From a virus: DNA of 56,435 bases. Positions 15,346 through 26,100 of this stretch are shown here, one piece after another. The position numbers and the translations under genes are program-made. The first letter of the stretch is position 1; every line of letters starts with the position of its first letter. The notes under the pieces were generated by a model that did no database searches, was not told the DNA's origin, and saw nothing but the letters and a program-made list of their open reading frames with translations. Location of the stretch: positions 1 through 56,435 of IMG/VR virus record IMGVR_UViG_3300020200_000036; one strand, written 5' to 3'.

Positions 15346-18081
15346 CTAGTACCCAGTAATTAATGATATAGTATTATTGTTGTGAAAAATAGTAGGGCAA
15401 TTATAGCCGGGTTGGATTCCAATAATTTCAAACTTTACTGATGGATATAGAGCTATTCCATAGTTGGTGTTTCCAAATGGGTCAGGACCTAGAGAGGTAT
15501 CCCCCACAAAAACTCCGGCTCCACCGCCAGGGATCGTTGTCGATCCGGCTGGCTTGTGTCCTGCGGTACGAATATCCTCAGATATCTCCCTAGTCATAAC
15601 TAGGAATCCATTGTAGTTCTTCGCCCATCTTTCAGAAAGAGGATTTACTGTATTCCTATTCACACCTAAATGCCCCAATGGGAATGTAGCTCTATTATCA
15701 CTGAACGGTCTGCCTCCTATACGATTAGCTAAGGCCACGTTGCCGGCGGGTTCGGTCAACCCGCCGGGGTATGTGTACAGCGGGCCATTTGGCCCTCCAT
15801 GAAGTTCTTTTAATTTTATCGCCCATACACAAAAAATTGTAAATTCAATCAAGTTATTTCTTTTTTCTTTAGTTACAATTATATCTGACGGTCCATTCTT
15901 ACAAGTGCAATTATGATAAGATGCTCTTAAATGAAAATCACTTGCCCAAGGAGCCTGAAAAGGATCTATTACGAGTCTTTTCTTTACGAAACAAAACGTA
16001 AAATCATTGTGATAATTTCCTTCTCCTGCGTAGTTGCCGTGCCCGCCGTGGACCCACGGATAGTCGGCATGATTAACAGTAGAGCCGAACGGAGCTTCGT
16101 AAGTATTTTCAAAGTGTCCCTGGTGAGCCTGTACCATAGAATGGAGAGACTGACCGTTTTGAGAACCGGGTACTATATAATCATCTAACCAAATCTTAAA
16201 CAAATTATCAAACCAACTAGCCTTTGTTATTGGAGTGCCACCCCAATTGGAAAAAACGTCAAAATTAATTATATTTATCCAATCCATATGTGTACGAGGG
16301 GTATAGTTAATAGTGCCTTGGTTAGGGTTAAGAACAGTCTGATGAACATGAGATAAGGGGATCCAATTCGCTACGTCCCACCCTGGATCCAAATTTATCT
16401 CATTAGGGTAATTATATTTCTGCCTAACTATGTTAACAAGTTGGGCCCCGTGAGCACTACCTGCCAAGCCCGCGCCAATGATGTTGCCACCGAGGATTCT
16501 TCTTTCCACATCCATCAGAGCCCCTTCAACGCCGTAAAAAAGTCCTCCAAGTATATAACCAGTCTTAATGATTTTAGGATATTCGACAGGGAATGGTGGT
16601 ATAGTAGCGGCAACTTCGGTAAGTCTATCATTAATATCTTTAATCGGAAGATCAACATAAGCTTGAGTTGCAACTGGGTTAGCTAATGATATTTGTGGAT
16701 GAGCAGCGGCTATACCAGCCCTTTCATTGTATGCAAGCTCTGTTGTTCTAAAGAAAGGTCTTATGTCAATTAAATCATTAGAAGTAAGAATAGGGATATT
16801 ATTTTCATTTTGTGATGCTCCGGCTCTTACAACAACGTAGGCTAGGGGAAGTATTGACTGACCTAGCAAAGCCATGTGATTATTTTCTACATTATCCGCC
16901 AAAGTTGGAGCAAAATTTAATAAATCATCGGGAGATGGAAAAGATCCTTTTACGCCGCTAAATCCAAGATTTTGATTTAATGTGTCAGCATGAGATGCTA
17001 ACATCAAATTATTTCCATCCTCATCTTGCAGCGGAATTGTGTGTCCGTAATCTAGATGACTTAGGGATAGATCCCTTGAAGACCTTTTATTTAGACCAAG
17101 CCCCGCTCCCTTTACAATACCTAGCTGGGGGGTGTAAATTTTTGTAGGAGTATTTCCACCGTTTACAAATTTTGCAATAGTTGCAGCAGAAGTATCTATT
17201 GGTTTTGAATATACAAACAGTAAATCTATTCTTTGATTAGCTTCTTGAATAAGTGTTTTTTGTCCGCTTGAGTCAAAATAGAAATGATCCTGAGGATTAA
17301 ACGGCGGTATTTCTATGGAAAGCTCTTCAGGAATATCTACTATAGAAGTTCTAGCGACCCCTCTCCATTTTTTAATAAACCCGCTCTCTAGTACAGGAAG
17401 ACTAGCGTACCCTAACTCATTACCAGAAGCTGATTGCCCAGGTAAGAAATCAAACTTTAAACCTCTTACAGTTGATGCATCATAGAGTGGACTGAACACT
17501 CCATTTCGGATGTACAGCCTTCCTTTGTACATTGGATAGGGCCATTTCCCACCAAAGTCTAATGCTTCAAGTCTAGCTTCATTGTACCCAGCCCCACCGG
17601 ACAACATCAATGGTGATACTGTATGATGCCATGCTGAGGCTTTGGTAAAAATTCTTTCAACTAAACCGTTTAGTGCCAGAGAGTCTTCTGCTACAACCCC
17701 TTTAACCTTATCAATTATTTGTTGAATATAAGCGTGATTATTTGTCTTTTCAGTGACAATATCTTCATAGGTTGGAATTACATTAAGTAATTGCATTGGT
17801 TGAAGATTAAATACGTCATTTATTCTTGCGGTGTATCTCCCTGGCCTTACATAGACTACGTTATCTGATCCGTCAATGTAAGGTTGAAGTTCTGTAAGTT
17901 TATCTCTACCTACTCCATGTTGGCTAGGATTCATCTTTTCTAATTGATCCTTGAGCCAAAGATCGTTTTGTTGGAGTTGTTTAAGAGGTATATTATCAAC
18001 TTCATAGTAAATTGGATCGTTGGCTTTGAAGTATCTGATTGGATCAGTGAATCTGTAAGAACTTTGAGCGAATATTACCAT
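15346..18081 (-). CDS. Large virion structural protein (baseplate/fibre-associated)
   Basis: A 911-residue protein. The N-terminus, containing SSYRFTDPIRYFKANDPIYYEVDNIPLKQL and then WLKDQLE (key motif FKANDPIYYEVDNIPLKQL), is of a type I recall from structural proteins of marine T4-like phages, where it seems to be an attachment module. The rest is beta- and loop-rich with many Gly, Asn, His and aromatic residues, for example repeated HxDYxW/HGGHGNY patterns around 650-690. No enzyme motif is evident. It starts at the base where the beta-helix gene ends (TAATG-style overlap), indicating coupled expression with the fibre. It is a probable adaptor or fibre carrying carbohydrate-binding surfaces; function is inferred from context. 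Confidence 0.72.
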   Translation of the reverse strand: MVIFAQSSYRFTDPIRYFKANDPIYYEVDNIPLKQLQQNDLWLKDQLEKMNPSQHGVGRDKLTELQPYIDGSDNVVYVRPGRYTARINDVFNLQPMQLLNVIPTYEDIVTEKTNNHAYIQQIIDKVKGVVAEDSLALNGLVERIFTKASAWHHTVSPLMLSGGAGYNEARLEALDFGGKWPYPMYKGRLYIRNGVFSPLYDASTVRGLKFDFLPGQSASGNELGYASLPVLESGFIKKWRGVARTSIVDIPEELSIEIPPFNPQDHFYFDSSGQKTLIQEANQRIDLLFVYSKPIDTSAATIAKFVNGGNTPTKIYTPQLGIVKGAGLGLNKRSSRDLSLSHLDYGHTIPLQDEDGNNLMLASHADTLNQNLGFSGVKGSFPSPDDLLNFAPTLADNVENNHMALLGQSILPLAYVVVRAGASQNENNIPILTSNDLIDIRPFFRTTELAYNERAGIAAAHPQISLANPVATQAYVDLPIKDINDRLTEVAATIPPFPVEYPKIIKTGYILGGLFYGVEGALMDVERRILGGNIIGAGLAGSAHGAQLVNIVRQKYNYPNEINLDPGWDVANWIPLSHVHQTVLNPNQGTINYTPRTHMDWINIINFDVFSNWGGTPITKASWFDNLFKIWLDDYIVPGSQNGQSLHSMVQAHQGHFENTYEAPFGSTVNHADYPWVHGGHGNYAGEGNYHNDFTFCFVKKRLVIDPFQAPWASDFHLRASYHNCTCKNGPSDIIVTKEKRNNLIEFTIFCVWAIKLKELHGGPNGPLYTYPGGLTEPAGNVALANRIGGRPFSDNRATFPLGHLGVNRNTVNPLSERWAKNYNGFLVMTREISEDIRTAGHKPAGSTTIPGGGAGVFVGDTSLGPDPFGNTNYGIALYPSVKFEIIGIQPGYNCPTIFHNNNTISLITGY
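15743..15767. other. Perfect GC-rich inverted repeat inside a structural gene
   Basis: CCGGCGGGTT (15743-15752) and AACCCGCCGG (15758-15767) form a perfect 10-bp stem with a 5-base loop in an otherwise AT-rich gene. It is in frame in the 911-residue protein (Pro-Gly-Gly/Pro-Ala-Gly codons). There is no T-run beside it, so it is not a standard terminator. Confidence 0.8.
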
Positions 18082-21000
18082 TAGTTGTCCCTTTGTAAAT
18101 CAAAAAAGTTTGGTGATCTTAATCCCTTAGTATTGTAAGAACTTCCGAATTCAACATCGTCGTATGGGTAGTAGATTGAAACCAACTTTGCATTTCCAGA
18201 TTTTCCTGTAGAACAATGTTTAGCATTAGCAAACAAATCTGAAGAAGACTCATCTAAGAATACTCTGATAAATCCTCCGTTGTCCATTATACTAGACCCA
18301 TAATAGTACCCAGATGGGACTATATTATTAGATGAGTTCCTTTGCAAAGCTATTTTATAAATAGAACTCAAATTATCTGCGCTACAGATTAATGAAGAAG
18401 ATGGTTGATACCCCTGAGAATAGATTTGTGGTATTATATCATTCGTTGTTGAGCTTAAGTCTGTAAAAGCGTTAGCAACAGGATTAACAGAGAAATACAA
18501 CCTGAACACACCATAATTTAAGGCAGAAGAAGTTCCAAAAGGATTTGCAGACGCTGGGGCTGCTCCAAAGTAATCAAGGATTGAGACGGAGCTTGTGTCT
18601 TGGGTTCCCGAAGGAAGACCTGACGCTATGCCGCCCGTACTAGATCTCCATACCCCCGAAGGCCCAACATAGCCTGCTGCTCTTGGATAAAGACCCTGTA
18701 CAGAGGTGTAGGAAGATTTTAATTGAGACGTATCTGCTATATTCCAAATAAATGTTTTGAAACAAAGTCCACCATTAGCAGCAGGAATGGAATTATCATA
18801 ATAAGGTGCCGAGGAATTCCACCACCCAGCAGGGAAGTTAACATTGTTAATGTTAACCAAGCTATTGTTCAAAGCTCTTACACAATATCCCCCGTTCGTT
18901 ACTGAACTAAAATCGTTTATAGGAGTGTTATAGTCTTTTAAGTAATAAAGATTTTTAGAGTTTTCGGCCAAATCGAAAGCCTTAGCATTTGAAATATATG
19001 GATTATCCGCCCCTGGAAATCCTACAGCATAGGAACCTATTGGATTTGGATAGAATTGTAATGATCCAGCACTTACATATGCCTCAAGGTACTCCATGTT
19101 TTGACTATAGTCTATCCCACTACCCACTCTATTACTGTAAAAATTCCCGGTTGTATCCCATGATGTTTTAAATGATCCTAAATCTTTGGCATTAAAAACT
19201 GAATTATTGTCTAAGACTACGCAAGACCTTGTAGCGTGAAGCTCGACAGAAGTATGATTTAAGTTGTTACTCAAATCAATTGAGGATATATCCAAAATAT
19301 CTATACCATTTAAGCTATATGGATTTATATTAATAGTTGAATTATTCTCAGCTAATAAATCAATTCCATATTTAGCTATAACAGTGGGACCATTAAATTC
19401 TATTTTTGAGTTATCACCAGCGTAGCAACCAGCGATATTCTTTTGGTTAATTCTTTCTGAGGGGCCTATTATGCGAGTTGCGGCAAGCCTTGTTCCAATT
19501 AACTTTGCAAAAGAATTATTAGTTACTGATAATTCAGACCCTTTTGCTATAGGGGCATCCCCAACATGGTCCGCATTTCTCTTAAGGAGAGGTCCAATTA
19601 ACACAACATTTGAATTATTAGTTAGTTCAATAGCTGGAATTGGTGCCATATTATTATTGTGGATAAGTTTTGCTCCTATAGTTTGACAAAATTCTATTTG
19701 ATCATAGATAGAATCCATATTAGAAGTAATCACAGGATTCATTTTTGAATTAGAAAGAACTATGTGCTGACCATTACCGCTAAAGTATAGTGGTCCGTTA
19801 TTTTCAGGAGCATAATTTCCATAGGGGGATAAATTCTTTCCATAAATAATATTAGAATTATTTGCTTCTATGGCAGTTTTTTGATTATACATCATAGAAA
19901 GCTTATCTATTTCAAATACAGATGAGTCTAGTTTGATTCCATTAAGGTTTTCAAATACACTTAGTCTACCGTCGAAAGATAACTTAGAGTTGGTAAGCTT
20001 AATTCCGCACCCCACGTTACCCTGAATATTAATATTTATGGTGTGTCTGTAATGATTAGAAGAACTAGCCATAAATGTATCGCCACCTTGGAGTATTGAA
20101 TTATTTAAAACAATACCATTTGAATTTTTGCTAAAATCAAAAATACAATTAACATTTACATAAGGATCAATATCTGTGAAATAATCTTCGGCTGCCTCGA
20201 TAATATAATTTTTGTAAAGAGGGCTTAGGAATTCTCTCGTAGAATTTATAGTAATTGTACTATTGTTTGATAAAATTCCGGCAGCCTTATCATAATTTGT
20301 ATAGCCTAAAGTTGAGTCGTATGAATCATAAAATATTTTTGAACTCCATAATCCAGTTAGTCTATTACCAGTTGAATCAAAATCGTATATTCTATTAGCT
20401 ACACAACCTCTTAACAAATTTACATTTGAGTCATTAAATAAGAATCCGGCCTTCCTATGCCTTACAGATACAATATTTTCTAAATTAATATTATTAGAAT
20501 TAGCAACTTCAACTCCATAATAATTTGTAGATCTATTGTAGCCACTACCATCTACAAAGAAGTTTCTAATGTATATTGGACCTTCACAGTTATTAACAAT
20601 AATTTTATCTAGCCTATTTCCGAATACTAAGCTGTTAACCCCATGAGTATTGTTACTTGTATGATCATTTAAGTATAGGTGATGAGAGTTACCGTTTATT
20701 AAATCTATTGTGCTGGAATCATAAGTAAATATACCATCTGCTATTTCCGCATTTAAATCATATGGGGTAAATTGAAATCTATCTGGTAAAGCTGGGCTGG
20801 CTGCTGCAAATGCAATATTTTTGCTTGCTATACTTAAAGTTGGTCTAGTGTATTTTGAATTATACCCATTTGAAATTAACGGCTGAGAAATAAATGCATT
20901 AAAATTTGAAGTTAGTCGGGTATCATTAGTCGCACTACATATTGTTGTAGAAATACTTAAACACGAAGCAGCTAGCAGACTTTTCTGTGCTCCGACATTA

Positions 21001-21557
21001 TAGTCTTGAAATGTACCTGTTTCAACACCTATAGCTGAGTAATATGAATATTTATTATTTAGAACTGAACTAGCATAATTCATTCCTAATTCATCATGAA
21101 CACTTCCATAATTATAGGACGCAGACACCACTGCAAGTGATTTTGAAAAAGTTCTGTTAATTATTTCTAATGAACCCCTAGGTCCAAATCTGAAGTTATT
21201 TAAAACTAGATCACCTAAAGCACCGAAGTTTCCAACTTCAATAATGATTGGAAAATTAATAGTCTCTGGAAGAGCGTCGATTGCGGCACTGAGACTTCTG
21301 AAGATATTCTTGTTGCAGCTTATGGCACTGTCTGGGGCATCGGCTGAGACCGCGAGAACTACTCCAGGGATGCTTGATGTTGGATACCCAATCTTCTCCC
21401 ACAAATAGAAAGTTCTCTCCTCAAGATCGTAAACAGGCATATTATCCTGTTCCCAATTGTAGAATGCACTTGAATCAAACTTTGTAACCTTGTCGGTCCA
21501 GCAGTGAAAAAGCTTTACAGTGCTACTGGTTGTATAAATATCTTCTTTAATAAACAT
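18081..21557 (-). CDS. Right-handed beta-helix tail fibre/tailspike-like protein
   Basis: An 1158-residue protein with the repeat texture of a parallel beta-helix: many short hydrophobic strands separated by Asn/Ser turns (for example NNSTITINS, LTNSKLSFDG, LDSSVFEIDKL, NSNIIYGKN, NNSVFNAKDLG) across residues 270-850. The region just after the N-terminus (about 60-110) has ISCNKNIFRSLSAAIDALP and IIIEVGNFG, the usual lead-in where a pectate-lyase-like helix begins. A C-terminal beta-rich domain (about 900-1158) may be the trimerisation or receptor-binding end. No catalytic residues can be assigned with certainty. It lies between two small tail genes and large structural proteins; host-surface recognition or depolymerisation is likely. 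Confidence 0.75.
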   Translation of the reverse strand: MFIKEDIYTTSSTVKLFHCWTDKVTKFDSSAFYNWEQDNMPVYDLEERTFYLWEKIGYPTSSIPGVVLAVSADAPDSAISCNKNIFRSLSAAIDALPETINFPIIIEVGNFGALGDLVLNNFRFGPRGSLEIINRTFSKSLAVVSASYNYGSVHDELGMNYASSVLNNKYSYYSAIGVETGTFQDYNVGAQKSLLAASCLSISTTICSATNDTRLTSNFNAFISQPLISNGYNSKYTRPTLSIASKNIAFAAASPALPDRFQFTPYDLNAEIADGIFTYDSSTIDLINGNSHHLYLNDHTSNNTHGVNSLVFGNRLDKIIVNNCEGPIYIRNFFVDGSGYNRSTNYYGVEVANSNNINLENIVSVRHRKAGFLFNDSNVNLLRGCVANRIYDFDSTGNRLTGLWSSKIFYDSYDSTLGYTNYDKAAGILSNNSTITINSTREFLSPLYKNYIIEAAEDYFTDIDPYVNVNCIFDFSKNSNGIVLNNSILQGGDTFMASSSNHYRHTININIQGNVGCGIKLTNSKLSFDGRLSVFENLNGIKLDSSVFEIDKLSMMYNQKTAIEANNSNIIYGKNLSPYGNYAPENNGPLYFSGNGQHIVLSNSKMNPVITSNMDSIYDQIEFCQTIGAKLIHNNNMAPIPAIELTNNSNVVLIGPLLKRNADHVGDAPIAKGSELSVTNNSFAKLIGTRLAATRIIGPSERINQKNIAGCYAGDNSKIEFNGPTVIAKYGIDLLAENNSTININPYSLNGIDILDISSIDLSNNLNHTSVELHATRSCVVLDNNSVFNAKDLGSFKTSWDTTGNFYSNRVGSGIDYSQNMEYLEAYVSAGSLQFYPNPIGSYAVGFPGADNPYISNAKAFDLAENSKNLYYLKDYNTPINDFSSVTNGGYCVRALNNSLVNINNVNFPAGWWNSSAPYYDNSIPAANGGLCFKTFIWNIADTSQLKSSYTSVQGLYPRAAGYVGPSGVWRSSTGGIASGLPSGTQDTSSVSILDYFGAAPASANPFGTSSALNYGVFRLYFSVNPVANAFTDLSSTTNDIIPQIYSQGYQPSSSLICSADNLSSIYKIALQRNSSNNIVPSGYYYGSSIMDNGGFIRVFLDESSSDLFANAKHCSTGKSGNAKLVSIYYPYDDVEFGSSYNTKGLRSPNFFDLQRDN

Positions 21558-21558
21558 T

Positions 21559-22176
21559 TTAGAAAGTTAAACTCCATCTAAAAACAAGTGCAAAATCGTC
21601 AGTTTTTCTAACATTATCAAATGATCTGTAGGCTACTAAAATCGGAGCCGTAGGACTTGATTTTTTTATATTTTTTATGAACAAACCGATCTCATTTAGG
21701 TAGGCTATAGAGGATCCTCTACTTAAATTATTACAAGACTCTTGATCTATAAATATAGTAAATCTAACTGTATTATCATCAATTCTAGTAATTTGATGTT
21801 GTGGAATCAAACCATACCATTTGTATGTGGATACAATAGAATTATTAATTAATTGATAAGCAGATTCTGTAAGTATGTCCCCAGCCCCCTCTGTTCCAAT
21901 ATATTCAGATAGACTAGATAGTGGAGATGACAAACTATTTGTTTGATATACCTCGTTATCCGCACCACCAGATACCCCGACTTGAAATCTATCTATTTGA
22001 TAATCTAATACAGAGTCAGATCCAGACAATGAGAATAGATGTGCCAGTGACATCCCCATGCCTGAAACAATTACGTTATGATCATCAAAAACAACTTCTT
22101 CAGAGCCATTTGAAAATAGCTTTGATATTTTTAAATGACCTTTTATCTCAAGTTCATCAATTATGTTCTTTATCAT
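21559..22176 (-). CDS. Conserved tail protein, short beta-sandwich type
   Basis: A 205-residue protein. The reading frame is open to 22194, but the ATG at 22176 overlaps the upstream stop as ATGA and gives MIKNIIDELEIKGHL, so I take that start. The N-terminal region LKISKLFSNGSEEVVFDDHNVIVSGMG, then LAHLFSLSGS and YQIDRFQVGVSGG (key motif FDDHNVIVSGMG) is a signature I associate with tail proteins of marine T4-like phages. A later VRFTIFIDQESCNN segment and the end LVFRWSLTF look like strands of a trimeric beta-sandwich, similar to base or collar domains of short fibres. It probably links the wedge and the beta-helix fibre. Function by context only. Confidence 0.7.
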   Translation of the reverse strand: MIKNIIDELEIKGHLKISKLFSNGSEEVVFDDHNVIVSGMGMSLAHLFSLSGSDSVLDYQIDRFQVGVSGGADNEVYQTNSLSSPLSSLSEYIGTEGAGDILTESAYQLINNSIVSTYKWYGLIPQHQITRIDDNTVRFTIFIDQESCNNLSRGSSIAYLNEIGLFIKNIKKSSPTAPILVAYRSFDNVRKTDDFALVFRWSLTF

Positions 22177-23153
22177 ACAAAATACAGTTCCCAATTTAAA
22201 GTAAGCGCAGGACCCTGATATGGGTAGTCATGTGTAAAATTAAACCCTGAAGATACTCCAAAATCATTAACAGTTAATAAATTTTTGTTAAAAGTCTTTT
22301 TAGCAAAAAGTTTATATTTTCTTATATTATTTAGATAGTTAAATGAATAAGGAGGGGTTTTACCTTCACTTAATAATGTTTTTAAATCTAAGTACCAAAG
22401 CCCTATGTGGTAAAGCCCACCAAATAAACTTAAAGATCCGGCATCCCCTTGAGCTATGTATATTTTATAGGTAACTTTATTTGGGAAAGTTCCGGCCTCA
22501 ATTAATCTAACTGCCCCCTTAGTATTATCGTTAGTTAAAGTTGCGTGATAAGTTGCATCTCCACTAGCAAAAGTTAAGAATCCAGAAGAGTCCATTAACT
22601 TATATTCATTAAAGTTGCTATACAAAGTTCCCGAATAAATTACGCTGGTAGATGGGCTTAGTTCTGAGGACACTGCCCAGTACTTAAATCCGTGACCTGA
22701 CGGAGCAAAACAACCTATCAAGTGAGCGTGAGAGCTTAAATTTATAGAAACCGCAGAATTTAAACAATGTCCTATATCAACAACCCCAGACGAATAATTA
22801 GGTAAAGTAGATTTAGACTCTAGCCTTGTATTTAACGGAGAGGGTGATTCTGGTAGAATTCTATAAATATGTTCTAATGAGATTTCCGTAGCCGATGTGT
22901 GGTAGCTTGATGCTGTTAGTGGTTGATAAGACACAACCTTTATTGCAGTGTTAGACGGGATAACTGATTGTGCTGATGGGTTTAAAATCTTATGAGCATG
23001 AAATTTAAAGCCATCGGCGTCTTTCCCAAAAGAAACAGCTTGAATGGTATAATTAGATGCATCAAGAATAGCTGACGCAGAGGATATTGAAGCCAAGCTT
23101 CTCTCTGCGGTAAGCACATCGACAATTAGTTTTCCTGCTCCATCTACTAGCAT
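22173..23153 (-). CDS. Tail structural protein of unknown family
   Basis: A 326-residue beta-rich protein. It starts one base after the stop of the giant wedge gene and ends with ATGA overlap onto the next gene, so it is translated as part of one operon. The N-terminal MLVDGAGKLIVDVLTAERSLASIS and NYTIQAVSFGKDADGFKFHAH (key AVSFGKDADGF) and the C-terminal LTLNWELYFV are visible landmarks. The C-terminal ending resembles that of the next protein (LVFRWSLTF), suggesting similar closing strands. Most likely a baseplate-periphery or fibre-connector component; no enzyme motif. Confidence 0.68.
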   Translation of the reverse strand: MLVDGAGKLIVDVLTAERSLASISSASAILDASNYTIQAVSFGKDADGFKFHAHKILNPSAQSVIPSNTAIKVVSYQPLTASSYHTSATEISLEHIYRILPESPSPLNTRLESKSTLPNYSSGVVDIGHCLNSAVSINLSSHAHLIGCFAPSGHGFKYWAVSSELSPSTSVIYSGTLYSNFNEYKLMDSSGFLTFASGDATYHATLTNDNTKGAVRLIEAGTFPNKVTYKIYIAQGDAGSLSLFGGLYHIGLWYLDLKTLLSEGKTPPYSFNYLNNIRKYKLFAKKTFNKNLLTVNDFGVSSGFNFTHDYPYQGPALTLNWELYFV

Positions 23154-23154
23154 T

Positions 23155-26100
23155 TTAATTATTGTAAGTTAAATTAGTTATACCGCCGGTTGTTCCTGTC
23201 ACAGAATAAGTATTCCAGAATGGAGATTCCACATAGTTTATTCTACTACCACCACTCGTTTCATAAACTCCACTTGTATATGGAGCAGACCTACTTGCAT
23301 ATCCAAACTCACTTGTATAAGCTCCTGCAATTTCGTTAAAATATCTTATTATAGATTGTAAATGATTCCTATTTATATCTACTCTATATTCTTTACAATA
23401 AATTTCTCCCATCGTAGAGCCATTTGGCGTACCAGTTACAAATATCTTAGACAAGTTATGTAAAGTTAAATCCATTAAATTTAAATCATAATATAATGTA
23501 AATTTGTTTTTATCTTTAGCATCGCTGAATATTTCAATGACATATCTTTGATTAAGTCTGTGGACATAATTTGATACATTTTCAAAATAATCAATTGGGA
23601 CATTAATATATTTATTTTTTGTATTAAAAGTTAATTCTAATTGATTGAAATCTGATTTGTCTAAAGATGCAATAGTATCGTTTTCTTTATTTTTATTTGC
23701 AATTAATATAAAGTTGTTACATCTTATAGAACTACTATTTAAGTCTCTAATAAGTTCTGGCATAGAAAGCTGATGGCAGTAGGTAGGTACGAGAGTCGAG
23801 TTTGTTACTAAACTAGCATCATGCTGTTTCCACTCTCCATTCTTCATAAAGGTCCATATCTTATTTCTTTCTGGTTTCGTATGTATCCAGAAGTTAATAG
23901 CTCCCCCGCCGAATACCTCTCCATTTAAAGTTGATATTAAAGCCTTGAGGTTAAGTTTGAATTCGTGATCAGGAGTCAAGAAGTTTGTAGGAACATCAAA
24001 TCCGTCATTTGAGTAGTGAGTGTACTTCCCTATATCAAAAATCATTCTACTGAATGAATTTATTGATTTTTGTTTTATAAGAACATTATCATGAATTAAT
24101 GGATTATACCTATGTCCAAATTTCTCAGAGCCCACTACATCTAGGACTGCAAAGCTGTTATCCCGGCTGCACCCAGACGGGTGGCAGAATTCCATATGGC
24201 TTATAATACCAGAATTTCTAAATTCTCTTTGGATTGTTGAATTGTCTTCTCGGTATATTGTTGCATCTTCTATCGTTGATGCAACAAAAGTTCCAGAAGA
24301 ATTTCCAGACACAGAAAACAATGGGCTAGTTGCATAAAATTCATAAATATTATCAAGGCTAGATGTAATGTACTGAGCATACTGATTTGCAAAATTACCT
24401 TTTACTAGCAGATCAGAATTGTACAACAAAGATCCAAATGTATGCCCAAAAATGGTTGGTCCATTCAGATTTACTAGCCCACCACCAACTCTGTGTCTAT
24501 TAAAGTTGTGGGTATAATTTTCATATAGTTTGTGGAAATCTCTACCAAACTTAAAGTTTATATAATTATCAAATGAGTTTGGAAAAGCCCCGCTATAAAT
24601 TGTTGCACTATTAGCGTAACTTTGGAGATTGTCTTTCCACATAGAAGTCTTAGCATATTCCCTACGCCTTCCTGCATAATAAGCTGAGGCTTGAACTACT
24701 TTAGCCTGCTCTTGAATGTAGTGTAATGTGGCTACAAACTTATCTAGTTGCCCTCGGTCTAAGAAGCTGTCAGTTCTAGCCAAAGTCCCAAGCCAAGCGT
24801 AGAAATATCTTTCTCCAATCTCATCTAAAGACTCATCATTAAAGTGAATATTTGATAATGTATAATTTTCTGCGGAGAAATTTCCACTTATACTGTACGA
24901 TGGAATATTAAGTATATTTGAGAAAAGTAATACCCCTGGTGGTGATATTGGGGAGGAATTAGATTCAAATAATGGTTCTTCTACAAATCCATTTATATCA
25001 TCAAAATTTAACAACTGCCCATATTGATCTGTATTTAAATTTTCTTGCCCTTGGCGTACGACAGATGTAGATGACCATGACCATGTTCCAAATGAACCCG
25101 ACAAGAAGTTTTCACCTCCAGCTATCCCAAATGTAGCAAACGTGGTCGCTAAAGCAGTCTTAGTTCCCCCTCCAAACTCAAGAAGTCCTGGGGATGGTTC
25201 CCAGTATCCATTAGGAAAGTAAAATCTATCTGGCTCTGATCCTTGTCCCATTTCATCCGCAATCTTGGATCTTAATATCTTAAAATTAATTGGAGATGGA
25301 AATTTTGCTTTTACTGTATCTAAGAAATAAGCTGTGGCAGCAGAAAATGCTATGGCACTTACATCATTTTCTTGCCCTGTTCCTGCCTCGGATTCTCCTT
25401 GAGCCCAAATCAAAGCAACATTTCTAATATTAGATGACCCACCTAATGAGTTTACAGCAGCGTCTACAACATTATTAAATCTCTTGTAGAGAGCATTGGT
25501 AAAAGTATTACTAGGGCACCAACTGTTAACAGCACTACTATTCACTACAAGAGAATTATCAGAAGCAAATTTTACAATATAAGTATTCTTGGCTAACTCA
25601 CTCTTTTGGAGTAGTTCACAGAATTTTACCTCAGGACCCCAGAAATCTGATCCGTAACTAAATGGGACACCAGTAAAAGAGTTATCATATAGTGGATTTA
25701 AAATTTGAGTGTTACCAAAAGGAATTACAGTATCTACGAAAGCAGACGCTTCGATATCCCAATAATTAATTCCACCCACAGAATCTCTCTGCCTTGTTCC
25801 TGCGCCGTTCATATTACTTTGGCCTGCCATAATAACTAAATTCTTTGTAGGCCCAACTTCTGACCATCCACGAGCAGGGACGGTATTACTTACATTATAT
25901 CCATAGTAAGAATTACTAGAATCAAGAGTATTACACTTTGAATATATTTCTGGTATATTATTGTAGTCAGGGATTGAAACAAAAGTCATTGAGCTTGGAA
26001 CTAGCCCTAATGGAGTTTTTGTAGTTGAAAAGTTATAATCATAAGATACTGGCATATTAAACCCAGTACGATCATAGAAACCTCCCTTAGGGAGTATAAA

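Noticed and set aside
23370-23377. TATAAATA on the minus strand about 220 bases before the 326-residue gene
   Set aside because: Inside the gp7-like gene; could be an internal late promoter, but nothing else supports it.
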